A stretch of 29,047 bases of DNA from Parabacteroides sp. (GTDB lineage: Bacteria > Bacteroidota > Bacteroidia > Bacteroidales > Tannerellaceae): the NCBI GenBank assembly GCA_020026285.1, contig JAHHQS010000033.1, forward strand, positions 1-29,047. The letters run 5' to 3'. Numbering within the stretch: the stretch's first letter is position 1; the number at the start of each line of letters is the position of its first letter. Made by a program: the position numbers and the translations under genes. Below are positions 7,494 through 16,015 of this stretch, one piece after another. The notes below the pieces were generated by a model, which saw nothing but the letters and a program-made list of their open reading frames with translations, searched no databases and was not told where the DNA came from.

Positions 7494-10400
7494 TCTTTAT
7501 CCGAATTTTTCTTTTCCACTCGCTCAAAGTATTTACTTCTCGCAAAACGACGTTCTTTTCCTGCTTTTTCAATGAAGACGGCAGTCTTTACTTCTGCATT
7601 CTGTGTAATTGTAAAAGGAGCCTTATATATAGGAGAATCCTTGGTCGGTTCGCTTCCATCGGTCGTATAATAAATAGTCGTATTTATTCCCGGTTTCAGT
7701 TTCAATTCAACAAGCAGACTCTCGGTAAACTGATTTGTATTACAAACAGAAGCAAAGTTCCCCCACGTTTCATCTTTATAATCCTTCTTGGAATCATCCG
7801 TATGAGCAATGATTGCTATGGGAGCTCTTGATACTGGAGCAAAGACCATGGAAGTTTCGTACCACAAACCACAGCTACATCCTCCGGCCGCTTCGGGAGA
7901 AAGAATCATTCCCTGAGCCGGGATTGTACTTAACCAGCAATCCGGACGCAAACGCTCCCATTTAGAAAACATGTGGGTATTAAAATCGAACATGGTACAA
8001 CTGGCCCCACGATAGAACATAGCATTATCAGTTAAAGCATAATGAGCGCAGCCATGCCCAGCCTTCGGAGTATTGAAAGCTTCTTCCTTTCCTGTATGAA
8101 GATTGAACACATAAGGTTTTACAACCAGTCGATCGCCTGCAATAGCCGGTTTAGCCATATGTGCACCATGATCTCCATTAAACCAGACTTCACTTGCAGT
8201 CCATACATGCCGGCCTGTTGTTACATCGAAGGCTTGAATATCATATTTCTTATTGAATGAAGAAACAACGACACATTTGCCCGCATTAACCGCCATAAAA
8301 TAAGCGGTCTTTCCCGGTATAGTATGGAAACGCTGTTCGTATAATTTCTTTCCCGAATCCATATCCAATGCAACCAAACGAGTGTCGTTATAAAGATCAT
8401 CTCCACCACGACCACTCGATTTACTCTGAGCATTGGCCGAATAACTTTCTACAAACAACAGCTTGTTATCATAACAAGATATAGTTGCATTGATAATAGC
8501 TCCTTTCGGCAAATATTCCCATCTTAAATCATTCGATGATTTATGAACAGAAAACATTCTATTACTTATTACCTTATAAGAATTAGGACCTTCTTTAGCA
8601 TCATACCAGCCTTCGTCTCCACCTCCATGATAAACAATAAACTGAGCTTCCTTGGTTGTTGTTGTTCCTATAATATATTCCGGAGTAACACCAACATATC
8701 CCCAATGCCAGGCCGAATCATTTGGCAGCTGCATATTCATTGTCTGATCAATATTTCCTGTCATTTGATCTATTTTCAACAAATGATTACGTGTCGCCAC
8801 AAACAAATGAGATTCATCTGAAGCCCAGTTAGAACAGTCACGCGTTACATTCATACGGAGCAATCCGGGAATATCTTTCATCCACAATAATGAACCATTG
8901 AAAATACTCATCGCCGCAATACGTTCCTTTCCCTGCATGAACATTCTTCCATCGATTGCCAACGGAGCCGGTTTACGCCCATTACGGTCCGTAATAAACC
9001 GAGCTCCCGGACGACCCATCCATTGAGTTTCAAAATCATTTGTCTGAGTACTTCCGAAAAGACTTTCTCCTCCATACGAAGCATTTCGCATATCCCCATG
9101 CTGATGACTCCATATTCCTATATTTTCAATCGGATTCTTCTTGATGATAAATAAATCATCCACTTTCTTTTCCACTGTCACCTGCCAGTCCAAAGCAGAT
9201 TTGGCCAACCAAGCCTTTTCATCGTCCAAATCCGTAATCACCGCATACTTATTCGGAGCAATCAGACGAATCACTTCATCCGGATCAATATCCTCTCCTT
9301 CATTCACCCAAACTAAATCAGCTATTTCCGGCAAGACTGGAATATGATTCAGATCTTCGATCTTCAATGAAGTCAGTTTTCGACTGTAAGACTTACGTTC
9401 CTGCAAAGATTCAACAAAGGAATCATGCTTTCTGGATGAAGATTCGATATTCACAATCTGTAATGGAGTCTGTTTGACCAGAGCCAAAGCTGTTTCTTCC
9501 GAATCATCTCCTAAAACCAAACATAAACCTGTGGTTACTTTATTCTGATGAAGATAATTCCTAACATCTTCCCAAGCATCCTCATCAGCCTTTGGATAAT
9601 CGTTCGTAGCTCTTGTAAAGAAGTTGAAGAAATTATCATAACTAAAATAAGCTGACTTCCCATCAGAACTACTTAAACAATAATGATAGAAACGTCCTTT
9701 GCGAACAGGTAACCTGAAGGCATGATCACATACAGCCTCTGAATCAGAGAAGTTCTGAACCTCCGCATTCGTATGCCATCCAACCCCTATCGTCATGGGC
9801 TCATAAGTTCGGAAAGTCAAATCGACCGAATCGGCCGAACAAGGCTGGATATACGGACCTTCACAAATCATTGGCTTCAAAGACTGATCCGGCACCATCT
9901 TTTCCTCCTTAGCCTTTTCCTCTATATAAGGAGGCTTGTTTACATTCTCTGCATAGAACTTTCCATCCGTTCCACCTTCACCAAAAGCATATAAATAACC
10001 TTCGGATGTAGATGCATACAAAACATTTCTTGCAAAAGAAAGAGCATAAACAGTTCCTTGTACATTACAAGTCCACAAGGTCTGTCCGTTCTTCAAACTG
10101 ATACCTTCAATGCAATCATTTCCTCCTGCAAACAGAACATCACCAGCTATAATAATACGATGAGCATGGAACCGCTGACGCAACCAAATCATCTTCTGAT
10201 TCTTTCTGTTATATGAGACCAGACTGTTATCGTTCAATACATAAGCAGAATCACCTTTAACAACGATTTCTTTTCCATTATTATAAGACATGAACTTTGG
10301 CTGCTTTTCTTCCATCGTCGTTTCCTGCATACTTATATGCCTTGAGGTTTCTCCATGAACTACATTCTTCTCCGGAGTTACCAGAACAAAACAGCCACCG

Positions 10401-11233
10401 GAACCAGACAAACTTCCAGCGGTCTCACCGTTTTCTTTCTTTATAAAGATTGGAGCGATTCGTCCCTGAGGCTGAATCAACATCTTTCCCGTAGAAGCCA
10501 TGGCACCTTCCAATGTCATGGAGTTCGTATCATATTCTTTTACATAAGTTCCTTTTGCTCCCACTTTACCTGTCTGTGCATCGATAGCACATACATAGCT
10601 TTTTTTCCAAGGTAACAAAGAAGCACCGAAATAAGCAATACCGTCTTCAATCATCACTCCCGTACGAATTGGATAAAATGAAATGAAACGTCCATTATTC
10701 AACAATCTCTGAATAGCTTCCGGAGTTGGAGTGAACTTCCATTCCAAATCTCCATTCCGTGCATTCAGACAATAGACAAATCCATCGTCGGAACCGACAT
10801 ATATCTTTCCATCATAAAATGTCGGAGCGATACGAATCGGACCACCCGTTGTATAATGCCATTTCTCCTTTCCTGTCTCTGCATTATGACAATAGACGGC
10901 ATCATCGGCAGAAGATGCATAAAACAATGAATTGCCTACTATAATCGGCGAATAAGATAAATCATAATCACGCATTGAAGGAAGTGGGCCACTGCGAGCA
11001 TAAGCATCTTCCCGAGCTGGTCCATACCAAGCCGGTATAGGTTCCTGACCTGTATCATAGGTCCATTTCATACCAAACTTGGCCAAATCTATATCCGCAT
11101 CGATATATCCACTGCGATAATTATCCTTTTTAAATTGCGGCCAGTCCAACGGTGTTACTTTCTCACCACAAGCACTTAAGAAGAATATACCCAATAATAT
11201 AAGTAAACGGCAATAAATATTCAGTCTTCCCAT
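7490..11233 (-). CDS. Giant lipoprotein: two PQQ-like propellers, methyltransferase-like insert, chitobiase-like tail
   Basis: A 1247-residue lipoprotein: signal with lipobox LSAC (C22). Residues about 30-435 form a first quinoprotein-like beta-propeller, with repeats such as AVYCHNAETGKEKW and FVYCLNARNGDLEW. Residues about 554-701 look like a class I methyltransferase fold (GLCLVLGDDS at 569-578, strands and an APNKYAVI strand), but the SAM-binding GxGxG is missing. A second propeller covers about 715-1165 and contains C1062 (GHGCAHY) and a C1119-S-C1121 motif followed by WYETS. The end (about 1175-1235, IYYTTDGSEPT) is a chitobiase/hexosaminidase C-terminal-like domain. I know similar double-propeller proteins mainly from Planctomycetes and Verrucomicrobia. 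Whether it binds PQQ is doubtful, as the catalytic residues of quinoprotein dehydrogenases are not evident. It may be a scaffold or binding protein. The ATPase gene ends 17 bases upstream. Confidence 0.85.
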   Translation of the reverse strand: MGRLNIYCRLLILLGIFFLSACGEKVTPLDWPQFKKDNYRSGYIDADIDLAKFGMKWTYDTGQEPIPAWYGPAREDAYARSGPLPSMRDYDLSYSPIIVGNSLFYASSADDAVYCHNAETGKEKWHYTTGGPIRIAPTFYDGKIYVGSDDGFVYCLNARNGDLEWKFTPTPEAIQRLLNNGRFISFYPIRTGVMIEDGIAYFGASLLPWKKSYVCAIDAQTGKVGAKGTYVKEYDTNSMTLEGAMASTGKMLIQPQGRIAPIFIKKENGETAGSLSGSGGCFVLVTPEKNVVHGETSRHISMQETTMEEKQPKFMSYNNGKEIVVKGDSAYVLNDNSLVSYNRKNQKMIWLRQRFHAHRIIIAGDVLFAGGNDCIEGISLKNGQTLWTCNVQGTVYALSFARNVLYASTSEGYLYAFGEGGTDGKFYAENVNKPPYIEEKAKEEKMVPDQSLKPMICEGPYIQPCSADSVDLTFRTYEPMTIGVGWHTNAEVQNFSDSEAVCDHAFRLPVRKGRFYHYCLSSSDGKSAYFSYDNFFNFFTRATNDYPKADEDAWEDVRNYLHQNKVTTGLCLVLGDDSEETALALVKQTPLQIVNIESSSRKHDSFVESLQERKSYSRKLTSLKIEDLNHIPVLPEIADLVWVNEGEDIDPDEVIRLIAPNKYAVITDLDDEKAWLAKSALDWQVTVEKKVDDLFIIKKNPIENIGIWSHQHGDMRNASYGGESLFGSTQTNDFETQWMGRPGARFITDRNGRKPAPLAIDGRMFMQGKERIAAMSIFNGSLLWMKDIPGLLRMNVTRDCSNWASDESHLFVATRNHLLKIDQMTGNIDQTMNMQLPNDSAWHWGYVGVTPEYIIGTTTTKEAQFIVYHGGGDEGWYDAKEGPNSYKVISNRMFSVHKSSNDLRWEYLPKGAIINATISCYDNKLLFVESYSANAQSKSSGRGGDDLYNDTRLVALDMDSGKKLYEQRFHTIPGKTAYFMAVNAGKCVVVSSFNKKYDIQAFDVTTGRHVWTASEVWFNGDHGAHMAKPAIAGDRLVVKPYVFNLHTGKEEAFNTPKAGHGCAHYALTDNAMFYRGASCTMFDFNTHMFSKWERLRPDCWLSTIPAQGMILSPEAAGGCSCGLWYETSMVFAPVSRAPIAIIAHTDDSKKDYKDETWGNFASVCNTNQFTESLLVELKLKPGINTTIYYTTDGSEPTKDSPIYKAPFTITQNAEVKTAVFIEKAGKERRFARSKYFERVEKKNSDKE

Positions 11234-11250
11234 ATATTTGATTTCTGTCG

Positions 11251-11904
11251 TTAAATAATTTCTCCGTCTTTCATTTGAATAAGAACAGTTGCCAACTCAT
11301 CAGCTTCATTTCCATGGGATGCCATGATAACCGTTCCGCCTTTCTGCTGAAATTCCTTAAAATGTTGCATAATAATCCGACTATTTTCCGGATCCAGATT
11401 TCCGGTTGGTTCATCAGCTATAAGAATTTCCGGTTTGACAACTAAAGCTCGTAATAAAGCTGCACGCTGTTTCTCACCAACCGATAATTCTGCCGGCTTG
11501 TGATACAGGCGTTCTTTCAAATGAAAAGCTTCAGCCAAAGCAAGCACTTCTTCTTTGGATACTACTTTCTTATCAGACTGATTAACCAATAAAATATTCT
11601 CCAGAATCGTCAAATAAGGTATCAAATGATAAGATTGATAAACAAACCCTATCTGACGAGCTCGATAATGCAATAAATCTTTTGCACTCAACTTATAAAT
11701 ATCCTGATCTTTAAAAAGGACTTGTCCGGAGCTTGGCTTCAACATTCCACCCAAAGTAAAAAGCAATGTGGATTTACCGCAACCGCTCGGACCTTTAATC
11801 AAAACGAACTGACCTTTCTTGATTTCAAGATTTACTTTATTCAAAGCAATCACATCTGTCTGCTTGGAATGAAATATCTTTGTTATGTTCTGTAACGTAA
11901 TCAT
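11251..11904 (-). CDS. ABC transporter ATPase, LolD/MacB type
   Basis: A 217-residue ATPase that powers an FtsX-type permease rather than a classical importer. Walker A GPSGCGKS at 38-45, Q-loop in FVYQSYHLIPYLTILENI, signature LSVGEKQR, Walker B ILIADEPTGNLD and the switch His in MASHG are all present. The signature has V in place of the usual G/S (LSVGE rather than LSGGQ), a mild variation. The open frame runs 38 codons further upstream inside the permease gene, but MITLQNITKIF at 11904 is the normal N-terminus of these ATPases and leaves an 11-base gap after the permease stop. It surely pairs with that permease. Confidence 0.95.
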   Translation of the reverse strand: MITLQNITKIFHSKQTDVIALNKVNLEIKKGQFVLIKGPSGCGKSTLLFTLGGMLKPSSGQVLFKDQDIYKLSAKDLLHYRARQIGFVYQSYHLIPYLTILENILLVNQSDKKVVSKEEVLALAEAFHLKERLYHKPAELSVGEKQRAALLRALVVKPEILIADEPTGNLDPENSRIIMQHFKEFQQKGGTVIMASHGNEADELATVLIQMKDGEII

Positions 11905-11915
11905 GTTGTCAACTT

Positions 11916-13049
11916 TTAAATATCCTTCAATACCTTTGCCGGTTCCTGAGAAACAGCTACAGCTATCGGAATTAATGATGAGATAAGAGCAAACAATGGC
12001 GCCAAAAGTAAAGCCCAATATAATAATTCATATACCGGTTTTACTGAACGAGCTGTCACTTTAAAGACTTCCGGACCGTAAGTCATTCCAATCCATGTTG
12101 CCAGGAAATAACCAATTACAGCACCTATCACACCGATAAGCAGAATACGCCATAGAAACAAACGAGCCACATAAGATGTCGGGAATCCCAACGAACGTAG
12201 CAATCCGATTTCTGTCTTTCGCTGCATTACATTCAACATGGAGAAAGTGGCAATCCATAGAGCACAAACAATCAAAAAGACAGGTAACAAGACAGCCATA
12301 TAACCATCCACCATTTTACGTTGACGTTCGCGGGCTGTTGCTATAGTTCTATTCATGATGACCTTAGCTTGAGGGAGTATTTGTTCCAACTCAGCACGTA
12401 TTGCACCTAACGGATCATCCCCTTTTGTAGAACACATACAATTCAGAGCCATTATCTCGTTGATTTTATTCTCGAGATGCAATAACTGTTGTAATTCAGT
12501 CAAATCAAAATAGATTCGGATATCATCATTTGATCCTGTTTCAGCCAAACAATGCTCAATCAGAAAACTCTTTCCCAGAACATCTATTTTCTGATCCTTT
12601 TTTAATCCAAGTTTCTCTGCTATTTCATAGCCTACATAAACTTTTCCCGGAGTCACAGCAAAAATCATCTTTGATTTCTTCATCTGTTTCGGTTCAAGTT
12701 CATTCGGAGAAATACCGGTAAGAACAATATCCATATCGTTCCATGAAATCTGTTTATGCAAAGTAGCCGTAAGATGAGCATAACTGAAAGCTTTCGCATC
12801 TACTATCTTCTGAGCATAATCCTGCGACATGAATCGTTCGGAATAACCGTTCACCCAAAACGTATTCATATCTGTTTCTTTAGGGAGAATCTTTAAATTA
12901 AACCCCATATCTCTTGTGAGTACACGAGTTTCATTTTTAGAAGCTGCCGTCATCATAAAAAACAAGACAATGAATGTCACAGCTGCAATCATCCCCAATA
13001 ATGTCAGAATAAAATTTCCCCAACGATATTTTATCTCTTTAAGAAACAT
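11916..13049 (-). CDS. FtsX/MacB-like ABC permease
   Basis: A 377-residue four-helix permease of the FtsX/MacB/LolC class. One membrane helix near the N-terminus (about 14-34), a large periplasmic domain (about 36-245, MacB_PCD-like), then three helices near 251-272, 300-322 and 345-365. The short conserved stretch KTEIGLLRSLGFP after helix 2 is the typical coupling region. Such transporters work by mechanotransmission: they move lipoproteins, peptides or toxins from the periplasmic leaflet instead of carrying substrate through the membrane. The periplasmic domain has a C204-M-C206 motif, unusual for the class. The TonB receptor gene ends 19 bases upstream and the ATPase gene begins 11 bases downstream. 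Substrate unknown. Confidence 0.93.
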   Translation of the reverse strand: MFLKEIKYRWGNFILTLLGMIAAVTFIVLFFMMTAASKNETRVLTRDMGFNLKILPKETDMNTFWVNGYSERFMSQDYAQKIVDAKAFSYAHLTATLHKQISWNDMDIVLTGISPNELEPKQMKKSKMIFAVTPGKVYVGYEIAEKLGLKKDQKIDVLGKSFLIEHCLAETGSNDDIRIYFDLTELQQLLHLENKINEIMALNCMCSTKGDDPLGAIRAELEQILPQAKVIMNRTIATARERQRKMVDGYMAVLLPVFLIVCALWIATFSMLNVMQRKTEIGLLRSLGFPTSYVARLFLWRILLIGVIGAVIGYFLATWIGMTYGPEVFKVTARSVKPVYELLYWALLLAPLFALISSLIPIAVAVSQEPAKVLKDI

Positions 13050-13068
13050 AACTCAATTGTTGTAATTA

Positions 13069-15063
13069 TTAAAAACGAATGTCGAAACCTCCGGAAATAA
13101 TTCTTCCATAATCCTGATAACCCGGAACAGTCTGATAATTGTTATCAAACAAATTCTTGGCTTCTACGAAAAGACGAATATTTCGGTTCTTACCTAATCT
13201 ATAACCAGCCGTTAAATCCATGGTTAAGAAATCGCCCAGTGGAGCTTTCCCAAACTCTTTCAGATAATCTTTACTGACAAAACGATCATTCTTATAAGAA
13301 CCGACATAATTCAAATAAGCATTGACATCCCATCTTGAACGTTCAAAGTTTACCCCCAAATTAGCAATAAAACAAGGAAGTTCATCATCCTTCTTCCACT
13401 CTCCACCCTCGTTTGTCTGTCCAAGCATCAATGTTGCATTCGTAAAGAAAGACAAAGATTTGAAGAACTGAGGAGAATGATAGGCAGCTTCAATACCAAA
13501 GTTCCTCATATCCGTATTTTGATAAAGTTCCATGATATCTCCATTATCAAACTCAATAGTCTTTCCACTATAAGAAATAGCATTAGCTCGATTAACCAAG
13601 AACGCTGTAACAGACAATTTACTTCCAGGAGAAAACATCAAATTATAACCTAAATCAAAATTCATTCGGGTTTCATTATGAGGTTTCTTTCCTTCGTTAT
13701 CCAAAGCTCCTTTACGAGGAGCAACAACGCCACCTGCGTAAGAGAATGATAATACTGATTTATCTGTAAATGAATAAGTCAAACCAGCAGTAGCCTGCCA
13801 TTCAGGAGACTGCCATTCATCAACTATGGGATTTACTTTGGAGAACTTTCCTCCACCACCTTCAATATTAAATCCGCCCCATTTAGCAAAATATTGTCCT
13901 GTCATTCTGAAGCCTGCATCCAACATCAAATTACCAAAATTATGCTGATCAGTTACCACAGCAGAAACTGTATGCACCTTAGCTTCCTTTCCATAATAGA
14001 AACGTTTTCCTTCCGGAGCTGTCCAATAATTGTATAACAAGCCAAAACGCATTGTGTTTGCCGGGTTAATAGCCAGAGCATTAATCCAGTTTGTTGTAAA
14101 CTCGTAATCTGCTTCTTTATATTCTGTAACTTTATTTGTTTTAATATTTGTTGATTTATACATTGGTCGGCGACCTGCATAATTTAAATGCAATTCACTA
14201 GTAAATTTGTCTGAAGCTTTATATTTTAATTTGGAAGCAACAACTACAGCCTTGTATGGATCATATTCTTCCAACCGACTTAAGAATTTAGCATCGGCAG
14301 GTTCAACAGGCAAAGCCAGTTCACGTTTGCCAATTACGTAAAATGCATTCATTCCCCACGACCACTTATCAGATATTTTCCAATCGAAAGATCCCATAGC
14401 ATTCCACATACTTTCCTGACCATTCATATATTTAGGTCCACTGGTTCCTGTTCCATTTACGGAAGCTGTATAAGAAATCTTATCAGTAGCATCCGAATAA
14501 GAAACACCAGTCTGATAACTATTCAACGAACCATACTTTCCGAACAAACGTATTTCACGTGAAGTCGGCTGAATAGTCTTAACATTCACAACTCCCGTCA
14601 AAGCTGAAAGACTAGTTAACAAGGCAGAACTAGAGCGATTCACACTGACTTCTTCAATATTAGCACTATTCAAGAAATAAGACATTTCCATAAATTCCTT
14701 CTGCCAAATACCATTTATAGCAAACGAAGGATAAGGATAAGCCTGCCCTCGAACTGAAAACATCTGCTTCACTTTTCGCCCACGTGTTTCAATCCACGCT
14801 CCTGGAGTATATTTTAAAGCTTCCACCAAAGTAGTAGCTCCTTGTTTTACAATATCCACTTTATTTACTTTGGATATATTCGCCGTTAATGAAGCCGGCT
14901 CTAACAAAGGATTATTTAATAACGATTTTTGTTTGTAATTACTCAAAACCAAAACCTCATCAATCATGCGAGGACGTATTGTATCATTTTGTTCTACTAC
15001 AGCAAATGCTGGTAATACAGAACATGCAGACAGACATAAACTAAGAATTATATACTTTTTCAT
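13069..15063 (-). CDS. TonB-dependent outer-membrane receptor
   Basis: A 664-residue TonB-dependent receptor. Signal peptide 1-21 (ending AFA), a TonB-box-like DEVLVLS at about 36-42, a plug domain (about 60-165, with QMFSVRGQ and NRSSSALL..LTGVVNVKT), then a 22-strand type barrel ending in GGFDIRF with the terminal Phe expected for outer-membrane insertion. It lacks the N-terminal carboxypeptidase-regulatory-like domain of SusC proteins, is much shorter, and has no SusD partner, so it belongs with siderophore, metal or cofactor receptors rather than glycan importers. First gene of the five-gene operon; the permease starts 19 bases after its stop. No typical Bacteroides promoter was found upstream, but a palindrome lies at 15216-15229. 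The ligand is unknown. Confidence 0.93.
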   Translation of the reverse strand: MKKYIILSLCLSACSVLPAFAVVEQNDTIRPRMIDEVLVLSNYKQKSLLNNPLLEPASLTANISKVNKVDIVKQGATTLVEALKYTPGAWIETRGRKVKQMFSVRGQAYPYPSFAINGIWQKEFMEMSYFLNSANIEEVSVNRSSSALLTSLSALTGVVNVKTIQPTSREIRLFGKYGSLNSYQTGVSYSDATDKISYTASVNGTGTSGPKYMNGQESMWNAMGSFDWKISDKWSWGMNAFYVIGKRELALPVEPADAKFLSRLEEYDPYKAVVVASKLKYKASDKFTSELHLNYAGRRPMYKSTNIKTNKVTEYKEADYEFTTNWINALAINPANTMRFGLLYNYWTAPEGKRFYYGKEAKVHTVSAVVTDQHNFGNLMLDAGFRMTGQYFAKWGGFNIEGGGGKFSKVNPIVDEWQSPEWQATAGLTYSFTDKSVLSFSYAGGVVAPRKGALDNEGKKPHNETRMNFDLGYNLMFSPGSKLSVTAFLVNRANAISYSGKTIEFDNGDIMELYQNTDMRNFGIEAAYHSPQFFKSLSFFTNATLMLGQTNEGGEWKKDDELPCFIANLGVNFERSRWDVNAYLNYVGSYKNDRFVSKDYLKEFGKAPLGDFLTMDLTAGYRLGKNRNIRLFVEAKNLFDNNYQTVPGYQDYGRIISGGFDIRF

Positions 15064-15215
15064 TTATCCATTATTTTTTAAGTATCATTTAATCCGTTTA
15101 AAGCCATAAAGATAAACAATCTTCAAGACTTTTTTTAATGGTTTTTTATCAATATTATCATTATTTTTTATTTTTGGTACAACCCTTCGGAAACAATCAG
15201 TTTCAATTGATATAA

Positions 15216-15229
15216 ACAGACCTGTCTGT
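15216..15229. promoter_or_regulatory. Palindrome between the divergent receptor operon and yqiA-like gene
   Basis: ACAGAC and GTCTGT face each other across a 2-base spacer, forming a 14-base dyad in the 257-base divergent intergenic region, 153 bases upstream of the receptor start codon and 92 bases upstream of the YqiA-like gene. Position and symmetry fit an operator for a dimeric regulator. Which gene it controls and by what protein is not known. Confidence 0.4.
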
Positions 15230-15320
15230 AAAGACTATCATTCAATTATACTTCAATCCTTTTGTATAATTCGAGAATAATAATTTATATTGTATCCAAT
15301 TTTAGATTTGACAAACGATA

Positions 15321-15914
15321 ATGAAAACAATCATATTTTTACATGGCTTTTACGCTTCAGGAAGTTGTATCCCTGCCAATGCTTTGAAAAAAGAGATGAA
15401 AGGGAAATTATTAGTCTTAACTCCGGACCTGCCACTCCATCCGAAAGAAGCTTTGAGTTTCATCCAAGATTTATGCAATCAGAAACAACCGGATTTATTA
15501 GTCGGCAATAGCTGCGGCTCTTTCTATGCTCAAATTATTGCTTCAAAAAATAATATTCCGGCCTTGTTAGGAAATCCTCATTTTGAAATGACTCAATTTC
15601 TAAAAGGCCGAATCGGTAAACAACAATATAAATCTCCAAGAAATAACGGGAATCAGGATTTCGTTATTGATCAGAGCCTGATCGACGAATTTGCTGAAAT
15701 AGAGAAAAATCAGTTCAATCACATTTCTTCAAACATCAAAGATAAAGTTTGGGGATTGTTCGGAGAAAATGATACATTGGCTCACTACGAACCATTATTT
15801 TTAAAATATTATAATCAATCCTTCCACTTTCCAGGGAATCACACACCCACCGCTAGTGAAATAAAAACATGGTATGTTCCACTTATTCAGACCATGTTAA
15901 ATAATCTGTACTAA
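15321..15914 (+). CDS. YqiA/YcfP-like alpha/beta-hydrolase
   Basis: A 197-residue cytoplasmic alpha/beta-hydrolase of the YqiA/YcfP (UPF0227) type, presumed an esterase. Visible: oxyanion-region LHGFYASG at 7-14, nucleophile S64 in GNSCGS, acid Asp in GENDTLAHY and His in FPGNHTPT. The small size with short cap region fits the family. It is divergent from the receptor operon and convergent with the alcohol dehydrogenase, so monocistronic. A TAGATTTG box lies only 10 bases before the ATG with no partner -33 element, too weak to call as a promoter. Natural substrate unknown. Confidence 0.9.
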   Translation: MKTIIFLHGFYASGSCIPANALKKEMKGKLLVLTPDLPLHPKEALSFIQDLCNQKQPDLLVGNSCGSFYAQIIASKNNIPALLGNPHFEMTQFLKGRIGKQQYKSPRNNGNQDFVIDQSLIDEFAEIEKNQFNHISSNIKDKVWGLFGENDTLAHYEPLFLKYYNQSFHFPGNHTPTASEIKTWYVPLIQTMLNNLY

Positions 15915-15950
15915 AAAAGTTGAAAAGACATTCGGATTGTCTATATAAGT

Positions 15951-15992
15951 AAAAATCCTCCATCTACATCAAAAAGTAAATGGAGGAATTTT
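15951..15992. terminator. Bidirectional terminator between convergent genes
   Basis: Inverted repeat of 13 bases with one mismatch, 15951-15963 against 15980-15992, loop of 16 bases, T-rich on both strands. It lies between the YqiA-like gene (plus) and the alcohol dehydrogenase (minus), which converge here. Confidence 0.7.
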
Positions 15993-16015
15993 CTTATATA
16001 TCACAGATAATGTAT

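Noticed and set aside
7490..11233. The giant lipoprotein as a true PQQ-dependent dehydrogenase or as BamB
   Set aside because: No catalytic Asp/Glu and calcium-site motifs of quinoprotein dehydrogenases are evident, and the size, insert and tail do not fit BamB.
13069..15063. The TonB-dependent receptor as a SusC of a polysaccharide utilisation locus
   Set aside because: Too short (664 residues), lacks the N-terminal extension domain, and no SusD-like gene is adjacent.
15303..15310. TAGATTTG as promoter of the YqiA-like gene
   Set aside because: Matches the -7 box, but it is only 10 bases before the ATG and has no TTTG at the -33 distance.
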